Positions 23,471 through 34,642 of a stretch of DNA of 64,000 nucleotides are shown piece by piece. The position numbers were made by a program, and so were the translations under genes. The stretch is from Limnanthes douglasii subsp. nivea (lineage: Eukaryota > Streptophyta > Magnoliopsida > Brassicales > Limnanthaceae): assembly GCA_036936605.1 (NCBI GenBank), contig JAUPFV010000001.1, positions 31,629,900 to 31,693,899 of the forward strand. The letters are read 5' to 3'. The notes under the pieces were generated by a model. That model saw only the letters and a list, made by a program, of their open reading frames with translations, did not search any database and had not been told where the DNA came from. Every line of letters begins with the position of its first letter. Position 1 is the first letter of the stretch.

Positions 23471-26400
23471 GTTTATGTGAGTATTTTGAATCTCTAGTAA
23501 TTTTTAGAGGAGACACAATAACTGTTAATATGAACAGTTATAGAAAAAGACGTATGATGAGTTTGGAAAACCAACTAGAAGGTTAAATGTCTACCCATTT
23601 GTATGGGAAGAAAGAAACACCTTTTATTATGTTTGATGAAGATGATCTAAGGTAGATGTGCTCTTTGAGGATGCAATAGTAATAGTGGCGGAAATTGCAG
23701 GGACTGATTCCGACGTATTTTGATTGATGGCGGAAGTTCAATGAATGTATTATTTAAGTCAACATATGATAAGATACATAACTCACCGCAATTTTTTGAT
23801 CTGAATGTACCATAATAGGATTTATAGGAGTGACAACACAAGTTATCAAGGAATTCAAGGGAGAGGTTTACTTGGGAAAGGGCTCTTTTAAGAAGAAATT
23901 TCAAGTTTTATTTATGGTGATCGATTGCCCGACTAGTTATAACGCTATCTTTGGGAGGTCTTGGTTGTCGAGGATATATGCTATTTTCTTAATTGTCCAT
24001 CAATGTTTAAAATATGCATTTGGTGATCTCGTTGGAGTGGTTTGAAGTGATCATAAAGTGGTAACATAATATTATACAACAAGGTTGCATTCTAAAAGGG
24101 TTTTTTTTCTGGTGATCAAAAGACTGAATATCAATTAAGGGGGTTACATTCGGATGAGGAAGGTGTAGATAATCTGAGGGAAACCGTGAGTCCTTTAGTA
24201 GTGGGAGAAAATGTCAAGGAGTATACCTTTCAAAATGATAAAACTTTACAGGACATTATTGTCATATACTCTACGATGACAATTGTTGAAGTTTTTATCT
24301 AATAACCTTGATGTGTTTGCTTGGAAAACCAAGGATGTAGTCGGGGTACGAGTTGAGGTAATATGTCACATCTTGGCCCTAAATCTGAGGCAATTGTGGC
24401 TGAGTGGATCGTTTGTATAGGGTCAGACATATACGGGAGGCACAATACCTGTTATGGACTGCAAATCCAGTGCTAGTAAAAAATAAGAGTATAAAATGGA
24501 GAATGTGTGTTGACTTTACATATTTAAACAGGGCATGTCCTAAAGACCCATTTCATGTCCTATGAATTGATCAGCTTGTAGATTCAACGTCATTGAATAC
24601 AATTATTTCTTTTATGGATGCATTCATCGGTTATAATTAGATCCAAATGAATCTTAATGACAAACAAATTACTACGCTTATTACTGATTGAGGATTGTAT
24701 TGTTATCAAGTTATGCATGTTGGTCTTAAGAATGCTGGGGCAACATATCAAAGGTTGGTCAACAAGGATTTTGCCATTCAAATTGGAAGAAATATGGAAG
24801 TTTATATTGATGATATTTTAGTCAAAAGCACTTTGAATGATTAGTATTTACAGGTTTTTAAGGAAATTTTCTTGAATCTCAGAGCTATTCGTTTGAAATT
24901 AAACCCGAAAAATGTACCTTCGGAGTTAGTTTAGGGAAATTTGTAGGGTATATCATAAGTGAGAAAGGAATATAAGCTGATCATGATTAGTTAAAGGATT
25001 TCGTATCAATGAATTCACCTTGGACGATCAAAGAAGTGCAGATCTTGACAGGAAGATTGGCTGCTCCAAATAGATTCATTTCTCGATTTTCTGACAAATA
25101 TGCTAGTTCTTTCTAATTTTTTCACCGACCAAAGGAATTTATGTGGATACCAAAATGTGACAAGGAATTTTTGAAGATTAAAGAGCATTTGTTATCACCC
25201 GAGATTTTATCTAAGCCTCGAATATGAGAACAACTATTCTTGTATGTAGTAGTGTCAAATCTCGTTGTCAGTGTTGTATTGATAATGGAAGAAAGTAGAG
25301 CTTCTAGCCCAGTCTATTATGTGAGCAAAAGTTTATTGACGTAAAAAAAAAGATACTTAAAGCTTGAGAAGTTGGATCTGGCCTTGGTGGTGGTGGCTAG
25401 AAAAATATAATATTGTTTTCAAGCTCATATAATTGTGGTTCCAACCTCTTTCCCATTGAATAATGTATTGCAACGACCAGATATATCTGGTAGAATGAAA
25501 AAGTGGTTAGTTGAGTTGGGGGATTTTAATAGATATAAATTTTGCTCCTCGAGCAGAGGCTATAACGCTTGTCTGATGAGGAAACTATTAAATAATTGTT
25601 GTTAGTAGATTCAACATGGGTGGTTCGAACATGTGGAGGTTCCAGCATATTATGATCAAGTGTGGGGGTACAATTGATTGCTCATTCTGAAGAAGCTATG
25701 TATCAGGCCCTTCGGTTTGGATTTCATGCATCAAATAATAAAATTGAGTATGAAGTTGCTTTAGACGTTTAAAGGCTTGCAAGTATTTGTGGGGAAAAAA
25801 CAATTCGGTTAGAGATATATTCGCAGTTGGTAGCAAATCATATGACAAGGATTTCCAAGGCTAAGAGGACCAATTAGTTTTATATCTTTGTAAGCTTTGA
25901 GGGTTAACTCTTATGTTTGATGAAGTGGTTGTTGAACACATCAATCAAGGGTATAACACCATTTTAGAGTCTTTAGTAACCATTGTGTATACAAAGGAAT
26001 ATCATTGGATATTATTATAAGAAAGTCCTTATAGTTTGCCAAAGTCAGAAAATAGTCAGTATTCTGAGGAGGTATTTTCCAGTACAAAAAATGTTCGAGG
26101 TGATTGGCGATTTGAAATAACAGAGTTTTTACTTAGAGGAACGTTACCTCAAGAGGTCAAGTTATCTCAGCTGGCGAGATATAAAGCTCATGGTTATACA
26201 ATATTGGATGTAGTGATGTATCAGAAGTCTTTGAGTAGACCGTTATTACGATGTTTGGGTAAGAATGAGTCTCATAAAGTTTTAGCTGAACTACATGATG
26301 AAGAAGGGTGTATGTTCATTATGATTCAAAGCTTCGACGATGAGGATTTTGTTGGCATGATATTATTGGCCTTCAATAATGAATAATTCCAAAAATTTGT

Positions 26401-27244
26401 TATGAAGTTGTAGTACATGTCAGCGATTTGCAACTTCTATCCATAAACCGGCAGTACCACTAATCTCAATTTTCGAAGCGGTTCCCTTTGACAGACGAGG
26501 AATAAATTTAGTAGAGCCATTGCACATGGCTTCAGGAGGATGACAAACAATTATTTTTTCAGTAGACTATTTTTCGAGCCATTGCCGGGTACAAAAGCTA
26601 AAAATGTTATCAAGTTCATTGTGAATAATATTTGTTGTCGCTTTGGAGTTCCTCGGAAGATTACTACGGATAACGGCCCTCAGTTTAACGATAGATAAAT
26701 GAATTTATTATGTAATTCGAGGGGAATTATACAGTGTTTTTAACATATTTTCATCTTCAAGCAAATAGGCAAGTGGAAGTAATAAACATGTCTATTTTAA
26801 AAGGGATAAAGAAAAATTTGACAAGTGCTGTCGGGAAATGTCCTAGTTATTTGAAAGAGGTGTTATGAGCTTATAGAATAATAGCCAGATAAGCTACTAT
26901 GGAAACTCCTTTTGCATTGGTATATAGATGTTATGAGCCCTTTAGAATCAACTTTACCATTCTACTGGAAATTTCAATGTTCCGAGGATACGAATGCGGA
27001 GACAAGAAGAACACATCTTAATTTAATTAAAGAAAATAAGGTTAAAGCGCCTCTGAATTCGACTAACTATCAAACTTTGATGATGAATCATTATAATTTG
27101 AGGGTGAAACAAAGATATTTCAAGTTTGGAGACAAAGTGTTGAGGGAAGTATCATTGCATACAAATGATAAATGGCTAGGAAAAATGACTAAGAACTGGG
27201 AAAACCCTTATGCAGTGATGGTGCGAATTAGAGCAGGTACACAT
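23471..27244 (+). pseudogene. E1 pol: protease, RT, RNase H, integrase (interrupted by E2)
   Basis: The protease region has ILIDGGSSMNVLF near 23720 (the usual D-T-G reads D-G-G) and CPTSYNAIFGRSWLSR near 23930. RT has LWTANPVLVKN (about 24455), ISFMDAFIGYN and YIDD at 24803-24814. An RNase H-type segment follows (SPVYYVSKSLL near 25310; RPDISGRMKKWLVELGDFN near 25475). The integrase part at 26036-27244 keeps TTDNGPQF-like residues near 26664 and the C-terminal FGDKVLREVSLHTNDKWLGK. Coding stops at GTH, exactly at the E2 target site, and resumes at 33822. Numerous stops and frameshifts are present. Confidence 0.75.
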
Positions 27245-27365
27245 TGATAATGGAAGTAAAATATAAATAATAAAAAAGTTTATTATATTAAATATAAATG
27301 TTAAGTTCATATATTTAGTGACTATGGACTAAACTAAAGCAAACATAATAGATGATGGGGCTAAA
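27245..27365 (+). repeat. E2 left extension: copy of its own pre-3'-LTR segment
   Basis: The last 60 bp (27306-27365) match 33458-33517 with about three differences, including ttagtgactatggactaaac and the purine tract 'gatgatggggctaaa' against 'gatgagggggctaag'. The part further left also aligns, with gaps, to the end of the E2 integrase and its 3' UTR. It lies inside the CACAT duplication, so it entered with E2. Confidence 0.75.
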
Positions 27366-27665
27366 TGATATAGCCTTACAACTTGTTTGTAAAGAGTAAA
27401 TGAGTGGGGGTGAGAAATCCACTTTAACAATGGTAATCATGTAATTTTACTATTCACCTCATGTACTATACAAAGAATATTTCCTTTTAGGGGAAATGGC
27501 CAGGGATTAGTTAATTATTGCTAAATTTATTCCTTTTGTATATTTCTCTCTCTACTAAATATTGATTCACTCACTAAAGTGTCTGATATAAACAATTCTT
27601 AGACAGACGCTCTCCTACGAATATTTCCGCATCCGAACTTATCTAAGAATTATTTGAGTTCATCA
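27366..27665 (+). repeat. E2 5' LTR
   Basis: 300 bp, begins TGATATAGCC, ends GTTCATCA. It matches 33518-33816 throughout, with roughly 10% differences by eye. Confidence 0.85.
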
Positions 27666-27747
27666 GTTGCGCCGTCTATGGGAAACTGAGTGGTACCCGT
27701 AATTAAAGTTCCAAAATCATAAGAATAATCTAAAGTAAAAAAAAACA
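27666..27747 (+). other. E2 primer-binding site and leader
   Basis: 'gttgcgccgtctatgggaaa' directly after the LTR resembles the common plant gypsy primer site 'tggcgccgtctgtggga'. The leader runs to the gag ATG at 27748. Confidence 0.7.
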
Positions 27748-30480
27748 ATGGAAACTGAAATTCGTGGAGAGTTGGAGCTAAATCCGACAAATAACTTGAT
27801 CAAAGTCGCATTTGGAGACCATCTGATGGAAGAGCCAGTGATAAATAAATGAACCGACCATAATCAATATGTTGAAGAGCTCTTTGAAGAATCTGTTTTG
27901 GTTGCCAGGCGAAAATAATTTTTGGAGGATATTGAAAGGCTAAATGTAGAAAAAAAGCGATAATAAGCTCAAGAAGAGTCAAATCAGAAGTCCGACGAGA
28001 GCGCGTCGTGGCAGATCAAATTGAAGATGTCAATCAGTCTGAGGAAAGACATCGGAGGAAAAGTCATCGATCATCCAAAAGACGAGCTAGATCTGAACAA
28101 CGATACGAATCAGCAGAATCTAGTGAGTATGCTTCTCTTAGTTCAGATGAACTCTCCTCCTCGGATACCAGTGCTAGGTATAAAGCTGATTAGAAACAAA
28201 AAGATTCAAGTTTACATATAAGTTCTCATTGGAACAGTCAGAGAACTAAAAGTTTGAGGAAGAAGAAACACGATCGCGTGAAGAGAAAATTGTACTTGAA
28301 AGAGCCTGACAAAGTGATGAATACCATTTGACCAAAATATGTAACCCCTCATAGACAACTTTAATTTGACAGCTACAATCAGGATCACCGAGTCAGTAAT
28401 CAATTCACTTTTCCGACCAAGGAAATACTTTATATAGATACAGATGAAGGACCGAGGGAAGTGCTTAAAGGTTGGGACTAATTGGAGGTCATCTCCACTC
28501 TCTCTTGAGATTTTGTCCGGACATCTTCGAAAATGATTCGATATATCCAAGCTAGAAAAGTTTGATGGTACACAAGATCCAGATAGTCACATTGAACAGT
28601 TCAAGAATTTCATGATCAATTACGATGATGGTGAAAAGTTATTGTGCAGGGCATTCTCTCAAACTTTCAAGAATGCTGCATCAAAGTGGTACAATCGTCT
28701 ACCTCAAGGATGTATAATTTTTTTGACATGTTTTGGAGTATGTTCCAACAACACTTTGTTGGAAGCAAACAATTTCGAGAAAACGGGGATACTATCATTT
28801 ATTGCAGGCAGAAAGTTGGGGAGAGTCTAAAAGAATATACGAAACACTGTATTCAAGTTAAGACAGATTTGGAATTTTGTGATAACAAAGTGGCTCTAGC
28901 TACTTTATGAATGGGTTTGCTTCCGGGGGTGATGAAAGATAATGCCACAGAGACGCATGCTATGACATTCAGAGCATTGCGACCATATAGAGAAACAAAT
29001 TCTAGTTGAAGAATCTAGAACTTTGGAGATAGAGTCGATGTCTCAATTCTACGAGGATCCGACTGTGATAAGAGCCAATGCGCCATCATTGAATGTCCGA
29101 CCGCAAGTGTCACATCCACCGACCGCAGTTCGACCGCAAGCACCAGTTCAATCCATAAATAAAGCACCATAAAGGATACTCAACAGTACACACCTGTAGT
29201 CAACACTCAACAGTATGTCCGACCTATGCCCAATAAGTGGGTCTGGCCCGCTCATTATGCTGATTTGAGTGAGTGTGTATCAACTGTATTTGAGAAGGCA
29301 CACTCGAATGTACACTTTCGTAACCCCTTCCAAATGTAGACCCTAATGGACATAGAAAAAATAAATATTTTTAGTATCATGAGGATATCGGGCACGATAC
29401 AAAAGACTGTGTGGCGTTGAAAAAGGAAGCTCAATATTTGATAGAAAATGGGAAGTTAATAAATTTTGTGAAGAAGAATTCTACGGTTTCTCTCAAGCAA
29501 GAAGTTGTTCATAAGCAAGAGGATACGATGATGATTATAGAAACAATCGATGAAGACTCCATAAATGCATTCAATATATATGCTGAGTATTTAGACCCAA
29601 AGCCGGGTAAGAATAGTATAAATATGGTACAAGAACCGATATCAAGGGGCAAGGTTAGTGACTTATGTGCTTTCTTTGAATCACTAACAATTTTTGGGGG
29701 AGATACTGCTTCAAGATATCAAATTACTCTCGGAAGAGACACATAGTTAGTCTAGCAACACAATTGGAAGGAGTCGATTCAACACATTTGTAAAAAAATC
29801 CATCCCCAATACTTTGCTTCGAAGATGATGATATGAGAGAAGTAGCTGGTCTGCATGAGGATGCAGTAGTAATCAGAGCAGAGATAGTGGGAAATGAGAT
29901 AAGACAAATTATGATAGATAAAGGTAGTTTAGCTAACATAATGTTTATGTATACTTATGTCCAGATAAAAAAACCCCAAAAATTTTGCGATTAGACCGAA
30001 CGATAGTTGGATTCACCAGAGCTACTACTGAAGTAGTCGGAGAGTTTGAAGGGATGGTGGAGTTGGGCCGATGACCATTCAATAAAATAGTTACAGTTTT
30101 ATTTGCAGTGGTGGATGCTCCCACATCTTACAACGCTATATTCGAAAGGTCTTGGTAGTCCAAAATGCATGATGTGCCATCTAATGTCCATCAATATTTG
30201 AAGTACATAGTAGGAAGCAACACGGGAACAGTAAGAAGTAGCCAGAACATGGCAAGAGAATGTTACCGAGCAGCGTTGGCCCCCAATCAGCTTAAGGGGG
30301 TTGAGTCGAAAAAAGAATAACAATCAGCGGAGGCTCCCCCGAAGACCGATCCCATAGATGATCTGAGGGAAGCCCCTGGGTTCATGGTCCCAGATGATAG
30401 TTTTGAGGATCATGTCTTCTTTCCGGGCAAAAGCCTCAAAATCGGCACGAGATTATCCCAGGAGGTAAAATAAATTTTAA
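27748..30480 (+). pseudogene. E2 gag and protease
   Basis: METEIRGELELNPTNN starts at 27748, followed by a basic SR-rich stretch (28008-28190, RRKSHRSSKRRARSEQRY). The capsid domain is at about 28545-28910 (KLEKFDGTQDPDSHIEQF; LKEYTKHCIQVKTDLEF). A CCHC-like segment is near 29370-29460 (YHEDIGHDTKDC). The protease region at 29640-30300 has the active-site position read as IMIDKGSLANIMF, so the D-T-G triad is lost. Stops are scattered. Confidence 0.75.
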
Positions 30481-33430
30481 TCAAATTTATTTCAACCATT
30501 TAGCATTTGTTTGCATGGTTTATAGAGGATGTTACATGGGTTCCAACAAACGTCATCTGTCATAGGCTTGCGGTGCGAAACAATGTCCGTCCAATCAAAC
30601 AGAAAATAATATTTTTTTCTCAAGAAAAAGCTAAAGCTATAATAACAGAGGTGGATCGTTTAACCAAAGTGTGTCACATACGCGAGTCACAATATCCTTT
30701 GTGGACTGCTAATCCGGTCCTAGTAAAGAATAAAAATAACAAGTGACGAATATGTGTGGACTTCACCGATCTAAACAGGGCGTGCCCCAAAGATCATTTC
30801 CCTGTGCCCATAATAGATTAGTTGGTTGATTCAACATCTGGAAACCGGTTGTTATCTTTTATGGATGCCTATGCCGGGTATAATCAGATCCAAACAGACC
30901 CAAGAGATCAAGAGAGCACAACTTTTATTACCGATAGAAGTTTACACTGCTATAAGGTAATACCAATCAGGTTGCAGAATGATGTAGCAACATACCAACG
31001 ATTAGTAAACAAAGCTTTCAAGTGTCAAATTGGAAGAAATGTTGAGGTTTGCATTGATGACATATTAGCCAAAAGCTTAAAAGATGAAAATCATTAGGAT
31101 GATTTAGAAGAAACTTTTTCCAATTTGACAAAGATAAATATGAAATTGAATCTAAAAAAATGCATGTTCGGGGTAAGATCCAGAATTTTGTTTTTAGTTA
31201 CATAGTCAGTGAGTAGGGTATTGAAGCCGATCTGATAGAGTTAAAGTCTTTGTGTACTATGGCCCCACCAAGAACAATCAAATAGGTACAAATCTCGATT
31301 GGAAGACGGGTAGCGTTGAATAGGTTCATATCGCAGTCCTCAGATAAGTGCGCTCATTTCTTCCAAGTGATGAGAAGAGAGAATTGTTTTGACTAGACTC
31401 AAGAATGTTCGGACGCTTTTCACCAGATCAAAGAATACCTTTCCTCAGTGGAAGTCTTGACATCTATTTGGCAGTTTCAGATTTCATGGTGAGTGCAGTT
31501 TTAATCCGAGAAGAGGGCAATATTCCGAAACCAATATATTACGTGAGTAAAAGTCTTATGGATGTAGAGAAGCGACACCTCAAGTTAGATTAGCTATCCC
31601 TTGCACTAGTTACATCCGCTCAAAAAATGAGGCCTTACTTTCAGGATCATTCGATTGTTGTACGAACATCTTTTCCGTTGAAGAACATATTACAAAGGCC
31701 CGATGTGACATGAAGAATGACTAAGTGGTCAACTGAACTTGGAGATTTTGATATTGAATTTGAACCAAGAACTGCTATTAAAGCACAAACATTAGTTGAT
31801 TTTTTAGTTGAGTTTCACTCTGATCGGAATTAAAGCATCGAATAATGAAGTCGAGTACGAAGCTATTTTGGCAAGCTTAAGACTTGCTAAAATTATTAGA
31901 GCTAAAAGAGTAAGGTTTATAAGTGATTCACAACTTCTCGTAAACCATTCATCAGGACGGTCAGAGGCAAGAAAAGATCACTTAGTAAAATATCTAATGG
32001 TTTTGAAGGCTTTAACCTTGACTTTCGAAGGCGTCAGATAGGAACACATCCATAGGGCTGGGAATTCAGTGGCTGGTTATTTGGCTAAAGCATCTTATTC
32101 AGAGAAGCATCCTTGGATAGTCATACAAGAAAACCCTTTAATCATTAAGGGGTCCAAATCAATTGAAGGATGTGTAGAAGCCTTCCAAATTTCTACGAGT
32201 ATAGAGTAGTATTGAAGGAATGAGATACAAGAATTCTTGGTGAATGACATATTACCGGTTGATAAGGTGATGGCTAAAAGAATTCAATTCAAGGCATATG
32301 GTTATGTTGTACTCAGAGACATACTATATAAGAAATATTTTAGTCATCCCTTACTCCGATGTTTAGGGACAAATGACTCGCAAATAATACTTTCAGAGTT
32401 GTATGACGGGGAAGGATCAATACATTGTAGCTACAAATCATTGATTCAAAGAGTACTTCTTGTTAGGTATTACTGTCCGACCCTCTCTTAGGATGCAAAA
32501 GAATTAGTATAGAAATGTAATACCTGCCAAAGATTTGCTAATGCAATCCATGCACCAGGTGTGCCCCTGGAATCGATACCTGAGTCTTTACCATTTGACC
32601 GATGGGGCATTGACCTGGTTGGACCTTTACCGATGGCATTTGGAGGTCAACAGACAATCATTGTTGCAGTCGATCATTTTTCTAACTGGGTGGAACCTGA
32701 GCCTTTTGCAGGAACAAAATCTAAGAATGTGATCAGATTTATTGTCTCTAACATTTTTTGTCGCTTTAGGGTTCCAAGGAAAATTACAATGGATAACGGA
32801 CCATAGTTCGATAACAAAGAGATGAAAGCCTTTTGTGCGTCAAAGAGAATACAACAATGCTTCTCAGCACCTTTTGGCCCCTAAGAAAATGACCAAGTCG
32901 AGGTGACTAATCGGATAATTTTAGATGGGCTAAAGAATAATTTGGAGGGTAAAGCTGGAAAATAGCCAGATTATCTACAAGAAATTTTGTGGGATTATAG
33001 AACAACTCCTCGGACCGCAACACAAGAGTCACCATTCGCACTCGTTTATGGGATGGACGCAGTAATACCTTCAAATTTGTTTCTCGTATTATTCATGCTT
33101 AGTGAATATTCCGAGGAAACAAATGACAAGGGAAAACGTACCGAGTTGGACTTGATAGAGAAAAAGAGAAGAAGGGAACAACTAAATTGTTTACATTATC
33201 AGACTTTAATGAGAAGTCGATATGCATCAAAAGGTAGAAGAAGGGAATTCAAAGTCAAGGACAAAGTTTTGAGGAAAGTCTTCATTCACACGGAAGAAAA
33301 GAGGTTGGGAAAGTTGGCTCCTAATTGGGAGGGCCCGTACACGATAACAAAGAAGATCAAGTCGGAGACGTACAAACTCAAAGATAAAGAAGGAAGAGAT
33401 CTTCCCACCATTGGAATATTGAGCACCTAA
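30481..33430 (+). pseudogene. E2 RT, RNase H and integrase
   Basis: RT has LWTANPVLVKNKNNK (about 30700), LLSFMDAYAGYNQIQTD (30850) and the catalytic box read as CIDD at 31050-31061 (Y to C). RNase H-like parts are IYYVSKSLMDVEKRHLKL (31530) and SNNEVEYEAILASLRLAK (31835). Integrase has LPFDRWGIDLVGPLPMAFGG (32588), ITMDNGP (32785) and YRTTPRTATQESPFALVYGM (32995), and ends near 33430. Reading is interrupted by several stops (for example near 30744, 31096, 31591 and 32040). Confidence 0.75.
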
Positions 33431-33517
33431 AAAATTATTTTAAATATAAAGCTCAAATTCATATATTTAGTGACTATGGACTAAACTAAAGCAAACATAA
33501 GAGATGAGGGGGCTAAG

Positions 33518-33816
33518 TGATATATCCTTAGAACTTGTTTGTAAAGAGTAAATGAGTGGGGTGAGAAATCCACTTTAACAGTGGTAATCATATAATTTTG
33601 TTATTAACCTCATGTACAATATAAAGGACATTGCCTTTTGGGGAAAATGGCCAATGATTAGTCAATTATTGCTACATTTATTCATTTTATCTCTTTCTCT
33701 CTCTACTAAATACTGATTTACTCACTAAAATATCCGATACGAACAATTCTTAGACAGATGCTCTCCTACAAAAAATGATGCATCTGAACTTACCTAAGAA
33801 TTATTTGAGTTCATCA
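33518..33816 (+). repeat. E2 3' LTR with preceding purine tract
   Basis: Starts TGATATATCC directly after 'gagatgagggggctaag' (33501-33517) and ends GTTCATCA. It is followed by the target duplication CACAT. Confidence 0.85.
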
Positions 33817-33821
33817 CACAT

Positions 33822-33897
33822 CGCCTCCATGATAAAGATGGGAGATTTTAACAACATCTAATTGAACATTGAGCATTTGAAGTTGTATTGTGAGTGA
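33822..33897 (+). pseudogene. E1 integrase C-terminal end after the E2 insertion
   Basis: Reads RLHDKDGRF, then with a small frameshift NIEHLKLYCE and a stop at 33895. This is the same ending as in element C (DKDGRVLTHPWNIEHLRMYL). It continues the frame cut at 27244. Confidence 0.8.
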
Positions 33898-34642
33898 TTT
33901 TTTATTTTCTAATTTTATGATGCTATAGTTTTATTGTTTATATAGTTTATACAAGTGGCATACTCTTTCCTCTCATAGTGGCTCAAGAAGTTTTTAACGA
34001 GATTCCATGTATACATTTGAACTCATAAATGAAGTTATTTTTCTTGGCCAACGTTCATTTTTTAGTAATGATAAAGTTATTTTAAAAATTATACAAAGAT
34101 TGATCATATTTGGGGTAATTTACAAAGATATTATTCGAATTGCAAACATCCATTTAAAGCATCATTCGAAGTGCCAATTTGAGTGATGATATTATTTTAA
34201 GTGTTAACGTCCATTTAAAGCATTGTCTGAAGTGTCAATTTGAGCGATGATATTATTTGAAATGCTAACGTTTATTTAAAGCATTAATTCTAAGTGCCAA
34301 TTTGAAGGGTGATAAAGATGTTAAGTGTTGACATTTATTTAGAACATGGTTCAATATGTTATATCGAGCAATGTGAAATTTGAGGCAATACATGTTTGCT
34401 TAAGAGGTTTTTATTACAAGAGATGACAAACAAAAGAAGACGGTAATACTTGGAATTTTTTTAACTAAATAAAAAGTGAATACAAGTGCTACATGTTCAA
34501 GCACCCAAAAATGTTAACACCACGAATAAGCAAAACAATGATGATCACCACGAACATCAGTGATCCAACAAAAAACACTCCAATACAATAGCACTTCCTA
34601 GTTCCCCTCACCATTGTTAGGAGCATTATCTAAGTTTCCTTA
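33898..34642. repeat. E1 region between pol and antisense ORF, with about 75-bp tandem subrepeats
   Basis: From about 34110 to 34350 there are about four degenerate units with the blocks 'catttaaagcat', 'gaagtgccaatttgag' and 'gatgatattattt..aagtgttaacg'. The rest is AT-rich with no frame. The position between the two converging genes is the same as for the arrays in M1 and M2. Confidence 0.7.

Larger units (their letters stand above)
27245..33816 (+). mobile_element. E2: gypsy retrotransposon nested in E1 integrase, with extended left end
   Basis: Target duplication CACAT lies at 27240-27244 and 33817-33821. Removing the insert restores the E1 integrase reading GTH|RLHDKDGR across the junction, which confirms the limits. 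It contains a 121-bp left extension (27245-27365), a 5' LTR (27366-27665), a primer site, gag-pol, a purine tract and a 3' LTR (33518-33816). Unlike E1 and C it has no antisense ORF: the 3' LTR follows the integrase after about 90 bp. E2 must be younger than E1. Confidence 0.85.

Noticed and set aside
21364..27665. E1 gag-pol with the LTR at 27366 as its own 3' LTR (tandem element sharing an LTR)
   Set aside because: The CACAT duplication and the resumption of the E1 integrase at 33822 show that the LTR belongs to the nested E2.
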